Below, in pieces: positions 14,861-23,905 of a stretch of DNA of 27,697 nucleotides. This DNA comes from Bacteroidetes bacterium UBA7368 (GTDB lineage Bacteria; Bacteroidota; Rhodothermia; Rhodothermales; UBA10348). A program made the position numbers and the translations under genes. The stretch is from contig DKOG01000223.1 in the NCBI GenBank assembly GCA_002469915.1, positions 1-27,697 on the forward strand, written 5' to 3'. The stretch's first letter is position 1. Every line of letters begins with the position of its first letter. Under the pieces are notes generated by a model. It saw only the letters and a list, made by a program, of their open reading frames with translations, was not told the DNA's origin and did not search any database.

Positions 14861-15508
14861 ATGCTCTCCGAACTCAACAGAATGCTTGAGAAGAATCTGT
14901 TTAGAGAGTCTTCAAATGAGGAGTTGTTTAACCCGTACTCAACGCGCTCAGAAGGGCTTGACCGGGCAGATGCCATTTCCATTCGACGAGATAATCTTAG
15001 AAAGTATGTGACTGAAAGGCGGAAAAAGCCGGAAGTCTTGTTACTGGCCGAGGCGCCCGGACCGTGGGGATGTCGATTTTCTGGCGTACCGATAACGAGC
15101 GAAGAACAATTGCTGGATCCTGATTTTCCAATATCGGGAAGGCAATCCAGCCTAGAAGAAAACCCTCACAAAGAGTACAGTGCCACCATTTATTGGGGAA
15201 TTTTGTTACCGTGGCATGAGCATATATTTACGTGGAATACGGTGCCTATGCATCCCCACTACCAAGGAAAGCCCCTTACTATTCGAACTCCCCGCGCATC
15301 TGAAATCAAACGATTTCTACCTCTCGTTTCGGAAATGGTTGAAATATTAAAGCCTCGAGCTGTTGTTGCTGTGGGCCGAAAAGCGGAAAAGGCGCTTGGA
15401 ATGATTGACGTCGAAGCCACCTACGTCCGGCATCCATCTCAAGGCGGTGCTACCTTGTTTAGAGAAGGTGTTTTGCAGATCCTTAAAGAGTTGAATTTGA
15501 TTACATGA
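14861..15508 (+). CDS. Uracil-DNA glycosylase superfamily protein
   Basis: 215 residues. Superfamily motifs are clear: motif A region LLLAEAPGPWGCRFSGVP at about 60-77, the NTVPMHPH segment at about 126-133, a VVAVGRKAEKAL strand-helix at about 168-179, and the C-terminal HPSQGG at 191-196 that inserts into the DNA minor groove in related enzymes. The ELFNPYSTRSEGLDRADAIS opening also fits. It probably removes uracil or other damaged bases from DNA. The exact superfamily class and substrate cannot be assigned, because motif A (EAPG) lacks the Asp of classical family 1. It overlaps the start of rarA by four bases (ATGA), so the two are translationally coupled in a replication-repair operon. 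Confidence 0.82.
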   Translation: MLSELNRMLEKNLFRESSNEELFNPYSTRSEGLDRADAISIRRDNLRKYVTERRKKPEVLLLAEAPGPWGCRFSGVPITSEEQLLDPDFPISGRQSSLEENPHKEYSATIYWGILLPWHEHIFTWNTVPMHPHYQGKPLTIRTPRASEIKRFLPLVSEMVEILKPRAVVAVGRKAEKALGMIDVEATYVRHPSQGGATLFREGVLQILKELNLIT

Positions 15509-16875
15509 GCTCCGATTTGTTTGATAAAGCAGCTGAAGGATTCCGGTCCTCTCGAGCACCTCTGGCCGACCGAATGCGTCCACGGACGCTGGAGGAATAC
15601 ATTGGCCAGGACCATATTCTAGGCCCTGGTCGACTGCTCCGACGATCTATTGAAGCAGATCGAATCACTTCGCTCATTTTCTATGGCCCTCCCGGAACGG
15701 GAAAGACTACGCTGGCTCGAATTATAGCGGGATCAACGAAATCTCATTTCGTTACCATGAATGCCGTACTTGCGGGAGTTAAGGATATTCGCGCGGCCAT
15801 TGCAGATGCTGAAAACCTTCTCAAACATCATCAGCGACGTACGATTCTCTTTATCGATGAGGTGCATCGGTTTAATAAGGCCCAGCAAGACGCGCTGCTT
15901 CCTCATGTAGAAAATGGTACGGTCGTATTTATCGGAGCGACCACGGAGAATCCATATTTCGAGGTGATTAAGGCGCTCGTGTCTCGGTCTCGAATCTTTG
16001 AACTCCAGCCTCTGACTGAAGACGACTTACGCAAAGTAGCCCAATTCACCCTCTCCAACGAGGAGCGGGGATATGGTCGCCGTAAAACGGGCATCGACGC
16101 CGATGCGTTGGACCACTTGGTATCTACCTCGAACGGAGATGCTCGTTCGCTGCTCAATGCCCTTGAATTGGCCGTAGAGACGACCGCGGAAGGAGAAAAT
16201 GTCTCCTTGGAAGTGGCTGAAGAGTCTATTCAGAAACGGGCTGTTCTCTACGACAAGGAGGGCGACGCGCATTATGACACGATTTCAGCGTTCATCAAAA
16301 GCCTTCGCGGCTCCGACCCAGACGCGGCATTGTATTGGATGGGTCGCATGCTGTATGCCGGTGAGGATCCTAAATTCATTTTGCGACGCATGTTGATTTT
16401 TGCCGCCGAAGACATTGGATTGGCTGATCCGAGAGCGGTGCAGGTTGCTGTGTCCTGCGCTCAAGCATTTGATTATATCGGGCTTCCAGAAGGGCGATTT
16501 CATCTTTCAGAATGTTGTCTGTATATGGCCACCGCGCCTAAAAGTAATTCTACTTATGTGTTTTTCGATGCACTCAAATATGTCGAAAATGAGCAGACCG
16601 GAGATGTGCCGAATCACCTGAAAGACGGTAGCCGAGACGGAGAAGGGTTGGGCCATGGGAAAGGGTATCTCTATCCGCATGCTTACCGGAATCATTATGT
16701 CCCGCAACAGTATTTGCCTGAAAACATGCAGGGCATGTACTTTTATGAGCCCAGTGATGTTGGATATGAGCGCACCATCAAGGAACGCTTAGATTACTGG
16801 CGATCCAGAGACACTGAAGAGAGTCTAGAACGACGCATTGAGAAGTACGCAGACGATTCCGACTCTAAGGCGTAA
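15505..16875 (+). CDS. rarA: Replication-associated recombination protein A (AAA+ ATPase)
   Basis: 456 residues. The Walker A is GPPGTGKT at 61-68, Walker B FIDEVHRF at 116-123, and sensor 1 is GATTENPYF at about 144-152, followed by SRSRIFELQPL. The opening PLADRMRPRTLEEYIGQDHI at about 19-38 is diagnostic of RarA/MgsA and the clamp-loader clade. The C-terminal half carries the tetramerisation region (AALYWMGRMLYAGEDPKFILRRM) and the family ending NHYVPQQYLPE. The protein acts at stalled replication forks in the cytoplasm with SSB. The ATG lies inside the stop region of the upstream glycosylase gene (4-bp overlap). The TRAP permease genes follow after only 27 bp and may be read through. Confidence 0.95.
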   Translation: MSSDLFDKAAEGFRSSRAPLADRMRPRTLEEYIGQDHILGPGRLLRRSIEADRITSLIFYGPPGTGKTTLARIIAGSTKSHFVTMNAVLAGVKDIRAAIADAENLLKHHQRRTILFIDEVHRFNKAQQDALLPHVENGTVVFIGATTENPYFEVIKALVSRSRIFELQPLTEDDLRKVAQFTLSNEERGYGRRKTGIDADALDHLVSTSNGDARSLLNALELAVETTAEGENVSLEVAEESIQKRAVLYDKEGDAHYDTISAFIKSLRGSDPDAALYWMGRMLYAGEDPKFILRRMLIFAAEDIGLADPRAVQVAVSCAQAFDYIGLPEGRFHLSECCLYMATAPKSNSTYVFFDALKYVENEQTGDVPNHLKDGSRDGEGLGHGKGYLYPHAYRNHYVPQQYLPENMQGMYFYEPSDVGYERTIKERLDYWRSRDTEESLERRIEKYADDSDSKA

Positions 16876-16902
16876 CTTCTCGCCCACCATAAAAACGCAA
16901 CC

Positions 16903-17445
16903 GTGCAACGACTCCTTCGCATAGCAGACCTCATTGACCGATTTCAAGATCGGTTCGGCAAGTGGTTGTACTGGTTGGTGCTGGGTATGGTGGTGATTGG
17001 CGGGTACAATACGATCGTTCGATATGTGGACAGGTCGATCGGTATGAGCTTGAGTTCCAATATGTATCTGGAACTGCAGTGGTACCTGTTCAGCCTAGTC
17101 TTTTTGTTGGGCGCTGCATACGCCCTTCGCCATGATGAGCATGTGCGCGTGGATATCCTGTATTCCAGACTGAGTCCTAAGGGCAGAGCCTGGATAAACG
17201 TGTTGGGCACCCTGCTTTTTCTGGTACCCTTTTGTGGTATGATGCTCTGGGTGTCTTGGCCGGCTGTGATGAACTCCTGGGCCGTATTAGAAGTATCGCC
17301 TGATCCGGGCGGCTTGCCCCGATATCCGTTGAAAACGGCCATTCCCGTGGCTTTTATCCTGATTCTTATTCAAGGGTTTTCGATGTTCATTCGCAACCTT
17401 GCCGTTATCCGAGGTTTCGAGACAGCTGAGGAGGAGCCGGCGTAA
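16903..17445 (+). CDS. dctQ: TRAP transporter small permease subunit (DctQ type)
   Basis: 180 residues with a GTG start, the only start that keeps the amphipathic N-terminal helix (LIDRFQDRFGKWLYW). There are four membrane segments at about 21-40, 57-75, 98-118 and 144-163. The DctQ hallmark RHDEHVRVDILYSRLS follows segment 2 at about 76-91, and PGGLPRYPLKTAIPVAFILI precedes the last. It pairs with the large subunit DctM in the inner membrane for Na+- or H+-driven uptake of organic acids or similar anions. It ends in a TAATG overlap (1 bp) with dctM. No solute-binding protein gene lies nearby, so the substrate is unknown. Confidence 0.88.
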   Translation: MQRLLRIADLIDRFQDRFGKWLYWLVLGMVVIGGYNTIVRYVDRSIGMSLSSNMYLELQWYLFSLVFLLGAAYALRHDEHVRVDILYSRLSPKGRAWINVLGTLLFLVPFCGMMLWVSWPAVMNSWAVLEVSPDPGGLPRYPLKTAIPVAFILILIQGFSMFIRNLAVIRGFETAEEEPA

Positions 17446-18764
17446 TGGGAGTTGAATGGCTGGCACCCCTCATGTTTGCTGGGGCACTGATCTTAATTTT
17501 TACAGGATACCCGGTGGCTTTCGCATTGGGTGGAACAGCGCTTTTATTTGCCTTTTTGGGTGTTGAGCTTGGCGTGTTCGACTGGCCCCTGTTGCTGGCC
17601 ATGCCGGATCGCACCTTTGGCATTATGTCTAACTTTGTCCTGTTAGCGGTGCCTTATTTCATATTTATGGGGACCATGCTGGAGAAGTCTCGGCTGGCAG
17701 AAGATTTACTTACTACGGTTGGTCAGCTTTTCGGTCCAATCCGCGGTGGACTGGCCTTTGCCGTTGTGTTTGTTGGTGCGTTGCTCGCCGCTGCTACAGG
17801 TGTTGTTGGAGCCAGTGTGGTAGCCATGGGGTTGATTTCACTACCGGTCATGTTACGCTATGGATATTCCAAAGAGCTGTCTGTTGGTGTGATTACGGCA
17901 TCCGGAACTCTGGGGCAGATCATTCCTCCTAGTGTCGTTCTGATTGTGTTGGCGGACCAGATGGGCATCTCTGTGGGCGACTTGTTTATGGGGGCCCTCG
18001 TTCCCGGAGTCATGTTGGCCTTGATGTATGCGCTCTATTGTGGAGGAGTAGCCTTTTTTAAACCCGAAATGGCTCCTGCGCTGCCTAAAGAGGCCCGAGA
18101 TATCGATACTCGGACGCTGATACGCCGCGTCTTTTTGGTTTTGATGCCTCCATTGGTGCTGATTTTACTTGTTTTGGGGAGCATCTTCTCAGGTGTGGCC
18201 ACCCCAACAGAAGCTGGAGCACTTGGTGGTCTGGGAGCCGTTGGATTAGCAGCGGCAAATCGAAGACTGACGTTTAAGGCGCTCAGAGAGGCGATGGACA
18301 GCACAACACGTCTAACGGCGATGGTCCTTTTTCTGTTGATTGGTTCAACCGCATTCGCATTAGTCTTTAGGGGACTGAACGGTGACCTTTGGATTGAAAG
18401 CTTACTGACTAACCTGCCTGGTGGCGTGATCGGATTATTGATCGTCGCCAACCTGACGGTCTTCGTACTCGGATTCTTTATCGACTTCTTCGAGATCGCG
18501 TTCATCGTGATCCCGCTTTTGGTACCTGCCGCTGCTTTTCTAGGCATAGATCTGGTCTGGTTTGGGGTCATGCTAGGCATGAACTTGCAGATGTCTTTCC
18601 TGACACCACCCTTCGGATTCGCATTGTTCTATCTCAGAGGAGTCGCTCCACCCGAAATATCGACGGCCCAGATCTATCGGGGAGCCATACCTTTTATCAT
18701 CATTCAGGCTCTGGGCCTGTTATTGATCATTCTCTGGCCTGAACTCGTGACCTGGGCTCTTTAG
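17445..18764 (+). CDS. dctM: TRAP transporter large permease subunit (DctM type)
   Basis: 439 residues, almost entirely hydrophobic, with about 12 predicted membrane segments and typical DctM features: PVAFALGG near the N-terminus, PYFIFMGTMLEKSRLAEDLL, the substrate/ion-site loop GTLGQIIPPSVVLIVLADQM, and near the end FFIDFFEIAFIVIPLLVPAA and MSFLTPPFGFALFYLRGVAP. It is the ion-coupled transport core. It starts on the last base of dctQ's stop codon. It ends 8 bp before the convergent sulfatase gene, with no terminator visible between them. Without the periplasmic DctP or TAXI partner in view, the ligand cannot be named. Confidence 0.93.
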   Translation: MGVEWLAPLMFAGALILIFTGYPVAFALGGTALLFAFLGVELGVFDWPLLLAMPDRTFGIMSNFVLLAVPYFIFMGTMLEKSRLAEDLLTTVGQLFGPIRGGLAFAVVFVGALLAAATGVVGASVVAMGLISLPVMLRYGYSKELSVGVITASGTLGQIIPPSVVLIVLADQMGISVGDLFMGALVPGVMLALMYALYCGGVAFFKPEMAPALPKEARDIDTRTLIRRVFLVLMPPLVLILLVLGSIFSGVATPTEAGALGGLGAVGLAAANRRLTFKALREAMDSTTRLTAMVLFLLIGSTAFALVFRGLNGDLWIESLLTNLPGGVIGLLIVANLTVFVLGFFIDFFEIAFIVIPLLVPAAAFLGIDLVWFGVMLGMNLQMSFLTPPFGFALFYLRGVAPPEISTAQIYRGAIPFIIIQALGLLLIILWPELVTWAL

Positions 18765-18772
18765 GGACTTGG

Positions 18773-20335
18773 TTATTCGAACCGTTTCATCCATTCCTGA
18801 CGTTCTTCGCTGAAGAAGTATTCCTTAGATCGATAGGGTGGTACGTGATGTACCATCAATTCGATAAGACTTTCCTCAGGTAGATCAATTGGGTTATCCG
18901 GAATGGCTTCTGCAAGACGTGCTTTGGTGTCTGTATGATTTGGACTTTGAGCCAGGTTATACCACTCTTCAGGATCCTGAGACAAGTTATACAGCTCTTC
19001 GGAATCATCAATATATCGGATGTAGTGCCAGTCGCCTTGGCGTACCGAGTAGCTTCCGTAATCATAAGTGGTTATGACAGCACGCTCAGTCGGCTCGGTT
19101 GGGTTCGCCAACATGCCAACTAGGCTTTGTCCGTCAAAGTCATTTCGAGGAGATAGATTACTCAACTCTGCCAGAGTCGGATAGATATCCAGAAGCGAAG
19201 TCAGGTTCTCCGTTGCGATGCCGCGAGCTGACCCATCTGGCATAGCCTCCAGACCTTCTGGGACTTGCATCATGAATACCGTGCGAATGACGTTTTCCCA
19301 AAGGGCGAATTTGCGCCAATGTTGCTTCTCTCCTAGCTGCCAGCCGTGATCGGACCAGATGACGACGATCGTGTTATCGGCGTAGGGGCTGTTTTCTAAG
19401 GCATCTAGCAAGTGGCCTACCATGGCGTCGGCATAAGAGATGGAAGCCAGATATCCCTGAATCCCTTTTTCCCACTCACCGGCCTCAACAACATGTTTAT
19501 GGTAGTTGCCTCCTCGCACGATTAGCTCTTTCGCCACCGGACCCAAGTCATCTAGGTCGTTCTCCAGAATGGCCGGCCGTTTAATGTCTTCGAGCGGGAA
19601 GCGATCGAAGTACTCCTGCGGGACATGCCAAGGTAAGTGAGGGCGGTAAATGCCGGCGGCCAAAAAGAAGGGCTTATCGTGATCGCGTTCAAGCTGATCA
19701 GTGATATAGCTCACGGTTTCAAAGTCGGCCGTTTCCTCATCAGTAATATCTAATGGACCCCAATCAAACATGTTGTACATGTATTGGAATGGGGGCATGT
19801 TGGCGGGACTTTCTTCCGGGAAATCATCCTCAGGCATGGGGTTTAAGATGCTGGGGTAGTAGTCGTCCCAGCCCAGCGTATCGACTTGTCCATAATGAAA
19901 AATCTTGCCGGCCCCCGCCGTGAAGTATCCAGCACTTTTAAAGTGTTGGCCTATTGTCTGAACGCTTTGTAGCTCAGGCACATTACGCCATTCCTGGTAA
20001 TTGGAATACATACCCGATGAAGTCGTGTGCAGACCAGTCAGGGTTGCTGACCTAGACGGGTTACAACCCGGGCTTGGTGCATAATTACGCGTAAAGTTGA
20101 CACCTTGGCTGGCAAATCGGTCCAGGTTGGGAGTAACGGTCATGTCGTTCCCGGCAAGAGGCTCTACCCAATCGTTCATGTCATCTAGGGAGATGAAAAG
20201 CACATTGGGGTGCTTAATCAACTCCGTGTCGGTAGTCGTATTGCATCCGGATATCAGCATGGTCAAGAAGACCGATAGGCAACAGGTGAGATACAGAGGT
20301 CTGTTTGGAAGGCGATTCATGTTTTCAAGACTCAT
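18773..20335 (-). CDS. Sulfatase, predicted lipoprotein (iduronate-2-sulfatase-like)
   Basis: 520 residues from ATG 20335, which overlaps the previous stop (TAATG); ATG 20320 is an alternative. The N-terminus has a lipobox, LISGC (Cys31), so the protein is membrane-anchored outside the cytoplasm. Sulfatase landmarks: metal ligands D51/D52 in LFISLDDMND, the formylglycine motif CNPSR at 91-95 (Cys type, needing a formylglycine-generating enzyme not found here), GKIFH at about 143-147, RPHLPWHVPQEYFDRFPLED at about 231-250, and SDHGWQLGEK at 328-337. The RPHLPW...YP/FPLE and SDHGWxLGE segments resemble iduronate-2-sulfatase relatives. It probably removes sulfate esters from a sulfated glycan or other organosulfate. 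It is the last gene of a three-gene hydrolase operon. Confidence 0.88.
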   Translation of the reverse strand: MSLENMNRLPNRPLYLTCCLSVFLTMLISGCNTTTDTELIKHPNVLFISLDDMNDWVEPLAGNDMTVTPNLDRFASQGVNFTRNYAPSPGCNPSRSATLTGLHTTSSGMYSNYQEWRNVPELQSVQTIGQHFKSAGYFTAGAGKIFHYGQVDTLGWDDYYPSILNPMPEDDFPEESPANMPPFQYMYNMFDWGPLDITDEETADFETVSYITDQLERDHDKPFFLAAGIYRPHLPWHVPQEYFDRFPLEDIKRPAILENDLDDLGPVAKELIVRGGNYHKHVVEAGEWEKGIQGYLASISYADAMVGHLLDALENSPYADNTIVVIWSDHGWQLGEKQHWRKFALWENVIRTVFMMQVPEGLEAMPDGSARGIATENLTSLLDIYPTLAELSNLSPRNDFDGQSLVGMLANPTEPTERAVITTYDYGSYSVRQGDWHYIRYIDDSEELYNLSQDPEEWYNLAQSPNHTDTKARLAEAIPDNPIDLPEESLIELMVHHVPPYRSKEYFFSEERQEWMKRFE

Positions 20336-22296
20336 TATTTCATTCGCTCGAACCACACGTTCCGGGTTCGCGTGTTACCGCCCATGAATCCCGTCACAGT
20401 ACCCGACGGGTCGCGGTCAAAAGTGATCGAGCTGAGAAACCACTCTCCGCCGGCAAACGCTTCGTTTTTGACATGAGTGAAAGGGAATGCATCGACCCAT
20501 CGATTATGGGCCATCAACTTACCATCTACCAGGTTCAACGTATACATCGTTTCTAGCTCTTCACAGTAGTACCGTCCTTCGTATTCAGCCAAGGTTTCAA
20601 CGGTGATCGTATCGGCCACGACCTTTTCCATCGGCGCATTTTGGCCTTGGTGATGTGTTGCTCTCGTTACCGTACCGTCCTCTTCAAAGTGAAAGGTCAC
20701 AGAAGCAGGAACGCCTACGAATGTGAACGTCGAATCACTAGTTGGCTTAACCTCAAATCGCGGCTGGTTGGTAGCTTGAGCATACATATTCCCATCCTCG
20801 ACCGAGTATACAATCTGAAGTGGCGCACCGATAAACTGCCACTTGCCAGCGATGGCTTCCATCTGCTCAGTGGTAGGCATGGTGTGATCGGCCTCGATTT
20901 CGTCGGCCTGAGCCTCCTCTTCTGGTTCCAGGAATTCTTCGAACCATGCTTCAGCAATGGTCGGCGCTACTCCATTTCCGTATGCTGGGTTGGCGCTTGA
21001 AATGAACAGACCACTTTCAATGTCGGGGAGGTAGGCAAAGTAGGTTCGGTGGGCAGTTTCTCCACCCGTGTGGGACCACCTCGTCAGGCCGCGCCAAGTA
21101 CTCACACTCAAGCCCAGTCCGTATCCTGTGGTATCTCCTGTAGTTAGGACACCACGGGTTGTGATGGCGTCAATTGCGGCATCACCACCTACTTTACGGT
21201 CTCGATAATTGAGCATCCACTTTGCGATGTCCAATGCCGTCGTGTTTACTCCACTTGCGCCGTATGCCTCTGGCAAATCATGGACGTAATTATATCCGCC
21301 TTCTTCGGCAAACTGATATCCTTGTGAGCTGCCCTGGATGACTTGGCCTTGATCAACTTTGACCGTCGTGTTGTTCATACCCAAGGGCTTGAAAATGCGC
21401 TCTTCCATGTACGTCTTCCAATCCTGTCCAGAGACCCGTTCCACTGCTCGAGCCAGAAGCATGAACGTCGTATTGTTGTAGCTGTACAAGGAGCCCGGTT
21501 CATTCTGAAGCGCAGCCTGCCTTTGAACAATGTAAATAGGCTCCTCATTTCGGGTTCGATCCGCATTAATTCTCCCAGACATGGGCAAGAAGTTGAAGAT
21601 TTCTCGGTATCCGCTCGTGTGGTTGAGCATGTTACGCAGCGTGATGGGCGTACCAAAATCCTGTAACTCTGGGATGTAAGTCCGAATGTCTTCGTCGAGA
21701 TCCATTTTATCTTCAGCAACCATGAGCATGACAGCCATACCGGTGAATTGCTTGGAGACCGAAGCGATACTCATCCCCGTGTTTTCATCCATTGGGATAT
21801 CATACGTTAAGTTGGACATGCCGTATCCCTTCGCAAAAACGATATCGCCTTCCTTCAACACCATCACAGACACACCTGGGACGTCGTTTCCAGTGAATGG
21901 CGTCATTACTTGATCGACCAAATCTGAAGGGTCTTCCGCCTTGGGTTCTGCTGTTACAAGCTCGATCTCGTACTCGCCTTCAGCCCCTTCAAAGGAGCTG
22001 ATTTCAACGGTATAGGTCCCCGGTTCGTCAGATGAGAACTGAAACGATGCAGGCCCCCGCGCCGAGCCGTCGATGGTTGACATCACCTTTCCTGCTGTGT
22101 CATAAATCTTCGCCACCGTGTCCACGGTGAGCTGATTTACCACTCCGTAAACGAAGTATGATCCAGGTACTTCAATCGTATAAGTATCCTCTGAGTCAGC
22201 GGTAAGGGTGCCACTTTGTGATTTTCCAATCTCAAGGTCCTGAGCAGCAACAGTCGTAGCGACAAAAAAGAAAAGAGCAGGAAGGAATCGTTTCAT
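20335..22296 (-). CDS. Serine hydrolase (class C beta-lactamase-like) with N-terminal PPC-like domain
   Basis: 653 residues. Signal peptide at about 1-18 (MKRFLPALFFFVATTVAAQD). Residues about 20-115 form a PPC-like beta-sandwich (SEDTYTIEVPG, SSDEPGTYTVEIS). The beta-lactamase/esterase domain at about 125-455 carries S179-V-S-K182 (nucleophile and base), Y273-N-N275 and H409-T-G-G412. After an acidic Glu/Ala linker at about 452-468 comes a C-terminal lipocalin-like region of about 180 residues (LAEYEGRYYCEELETMYTLN). Such proteins are esterases, D-amino-acid peptidases or amidases, and true antibiotic resistance is unlikely. It sits 12 bp after the amidohydrolase and overlaps the sulfatase start, so the three should act together outside the cytoplasm. 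Confidence 0.87.
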   Translation of the reverse strand: MKRFLPALFFFVATTVAAQDLEIGKSQSGTLTADSEDTYTIEVPGSYFVYGVVNQLTVDTVAKIYDTAGKVMSTIDGSARGPASFQFSSDEPGTYTVEISSFEGAEGEYEIELVTAEPKAEDPSDLVDQVMTPFTGNDVPGVSVMVLKEGDIVFAKGYGMSNLTYDIPMDENTGMSIASVSKQFTGMAVMLMVAEDKMDLDEDIRTYIPELQDFGTPITLRNMLNHTSGYREIFNFLPMSGRINADRTRNEEPIYIVQRQAALQNEPGSLYSYNNTTFMLLARAVERVSGQDWKTYMEERIFKPLGMNNTTVKVDQGQVIQGSSQGYQFAEEGGYNYVHDLPEAYGASGVNTTALDIAKWMLNYRDRKVGGDAAIDAITTRGVLTTGDTTGYGLGLSVSTWRGLTRWSHTGGETAHRTYFAYLPDIESGLFISSANPAYGNGVAPTIAEAWFEEFLEPEEEAQADEIEADHTMPTTEQMEAIAGKWQFIGAPLQIVYSVEDGNMYAQATNQPRFEVKPTSDSTFTFVGVPASVTFHFEEDGTVTRATHHQGQNAPMEKVVADTITVETLAEYEGRYYCEELETMYTLNLVDGKLMAHNRWVDAFPFTHVKNEAFAGGEWFLSSITFDRDPSGTVTGFMGGNTRTRNVWFERMK

Positions 22297-22308
22297 AGTT
22301 CTGAGAGA

Positions 22309-23547
22309 TTAATGACCGTGTTTCTTTACGACGCCGTTTTGCATGACGAAATCAATATGGTATAGGGCATTGGTGTCTTCAAGAGGGTTATCTGGCATAG
22401 CTACGATATCAGCCGCATATCCTGAAGTTAACTGACCTCTCTTTATGCCCATTAGCTCGGCAGGCGTCTGCGTGATGCCTTTCAATTGGTCCGCGTTGGA
22501 TACTTCGGCTTCGCGCCAACTGTTCAGCACATCCAGTGATTCGTAGCCGCGTCCGTGCTCGGCATTCCGGAAGACCGCGTCAGACCCGTACACAATTTTT
22601 AAATCCATGGCATAAGCTCGACGAAGCCGATCCACGAACTGATCGTGCTCAGCCTGAAAGGCAGACAAGTCCGCAGAAGGGTCTGCCCAAGCGAGTCCGG
22701 CTAGCGTGAATTCTGTCCCTACGAGAAAAATACCGGCATCTTTAGCCATTTGAAGGACTTCATTTGGCATGTTGGGGCCGTGTTCAATAGCGCGTACTCC
22801 CGCAGCGATGGCGTTTCGTACTCCACGCTCTGTCCAGCAATGAGCCGAAACATAGGTTCCTGCAGATTCAGCTTCTTCAACGGCCGCTCTGATTTCTTCG
22901 ACCGAGTAGATATACTTCTGATCGTCTATCACAATTTTGATAAACGTCGCTCCAAAATGAAGGTTTTCCCGGACGGCTTTTCTGATTTCCTGAGGACCAT
23001 CCGCAAAGAAGTACTCGGGGTTTCCGACGTTTCGCTTCTCTGGTTGTAGATGGAATTGGCCGCCGAAGGGAGCTATAATTCGTCCAGCAACCTCCATGTG
23101 GGGTCCAGGCACGAGTCCTTCGTCAATGCCCTGCTTAATCGCGACGTCTCCGTAGTTTCCACTATTACCGATGTCGCGGATCGAGGTAAATCCGGCCATC
23201 AGCATGTCCTGAGAGTTACGTACGCCCTGAACAGCCCGGTAGGCCGTGGAATTAATAATGCCCGTGACGAAATAATTGCCACCGTCCTTTGTCGGGTCGA
23301 CTTCGAGCGCCATGTGCGCATGGGCATCGATCAAGCCAGGCATCACGAATTGATCAGACAGATCAACGACTCCTTCCATTGAGCCTGACCAATCGGAGAT
23401 GGAAACGATCTTTCCATTCTCTACGGAAATACGTTGATCAACAGAGGTGGAGCCATCCTCCACGTGGATGACGGTACCAGCTCGAAGAACAGCGTTTTGA
23501 GCCTGAGTCGGAAGGGCAAGGAACAGAATTAGGACGAAAAAGCGCAT
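22309..23547 (-). CDS. Secreted amidohydrolase family protein
   Basis: 412 residues from ATG 23547; the frame is open to 23601, but MRFFVLILFLALPTQAQ is a proper signal peptide. The metal-dependent hydrolase core shows H76-x-H78 (MPGLIDAHAHM), K204 (TFIKIVIDD, the likely carboxylated lysine), H236 (VSAHCW), H256 (AIEHGPN) and D323 (VYGSDA), that is, a complete binuclear metal site of the imidazolonepropionase/Xaa-Pro dipeptidase-like clade. The closing ADIVAMPDNPLED and FVMQNGVVKK strands are also typical. Reported activities in this clade include cleavage of N-acyl or prolyl dipeptides; the substrate here is unknown. It is the first gene of the amidohydrolase, serine hydrolase and sulfatase operon. 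Confidence 0.88.
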   Translation of the reverse strand: MRFFVLILFLALPTQAQNAVLRAGTVIHVEDGSTSVDQRISVENGKIVSISDWSGSMEGVVDLSDQFVMPGLIDAHAHMALEVDPTKDGGNYFVTGIINSTAYRAVQGVRNSQDMLMAGFTSIRDIGNSGNYGDVAIKQGIDEGLVPGPHMEVAGRIIAPFGGQFHLQPEKRNVGNPEYFFADGPQEIRKAVRENLHFGATFIKIVIDDQKYIYSVEEIRAAVEEAESAGTYVSAHCWTERGVRNAIAAGVRAIEHGPNMPNEVLQMAKDAGIFLVGTEFTLAGLAWADPSADLSAFQAEHDQFVDRLRRAYAMDLKIVYGSDAVFRNAEHGRGYESLDVLNSWREAEVSNADQLKGITQTPAELMGIKRGQLTSGYAADIVAMPDNPLEDTNALYHIDFVMQNGVVKKHGH

Positions 23548-23905
23548 GGTAACCTTCGGGTGAGTTGGCCCATAAGATAGCAGGATAGATATCTTTTGCA
23601 CCAGTTGATTAAATACGTAAGCCGATCCTTTTTAAAATGTTGTTTTGGTAGCATCCTCACAACCCTGTTGTGAACTTATGAGCCTGTTTGATAGAGAGAT
23701 AGGGCACCTCATGGTCGAATCGAATTTAGCCAAACGTGAGCTTCAGATTGAAGAGACATTTTAGCGAGTATGCTTCCTCGCAATAGCGATATAAAATGTA
23801 GAAGAGTTATCTGAAACGCTGCTTCCACAGTTTGTCATAGGGCAGCCTGCATAACCGGAATTTCTATCGTAATCTTAAGGCAATAGAATCACTAATCCCT
23901 TTGCC
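23548..23905 (+). other. 358-bp divergent intergenic region
   Basis: It separates the hydrolase operon (minus) from the second serine hydrolase (plus) and must hold both promoters. It contains a 17-bp dyad at 23657-23673. Four bases later a 28-codon open frame (23678-23764, MSLFDREIGHLMVESNLAKR and eight more residues) begins; it could be a leader peptide, a gene remnant or chance. I cannot fix a -35/-10 pair on either strand. No tRNA or terminator-like hairpin was seen. Confidence 0.6.
23657..23673. promoter_or_regulatory. 17-bp dyad, possible operator
   Basis: TCACAACCCTGTTGTGA is a perfect inverted repeat with seven-base arms and a three-base centre. It lies 110 bp upstream of the amidohydrolase start and 233 bp upstream of the plus-strand hydrolase start. 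Size and position suit a dimeric repressor or activator site controlling the divergent promoters. No regulator gene is present in the window. Confidence 0.4.

Noticed and set aside
16944..17342. 132-codon minus-strand open frame antisense to dctQ
   Set aside because: It is a shadow of the real DctQ frame with no family features.
18035..18580. 181-codon minus-strand open frame antisense to dctM
   Set aside because: It is Ser/Thr/Lys-rich shadow coding from a hydrophobic membrane gene, without domain or ribosome site.
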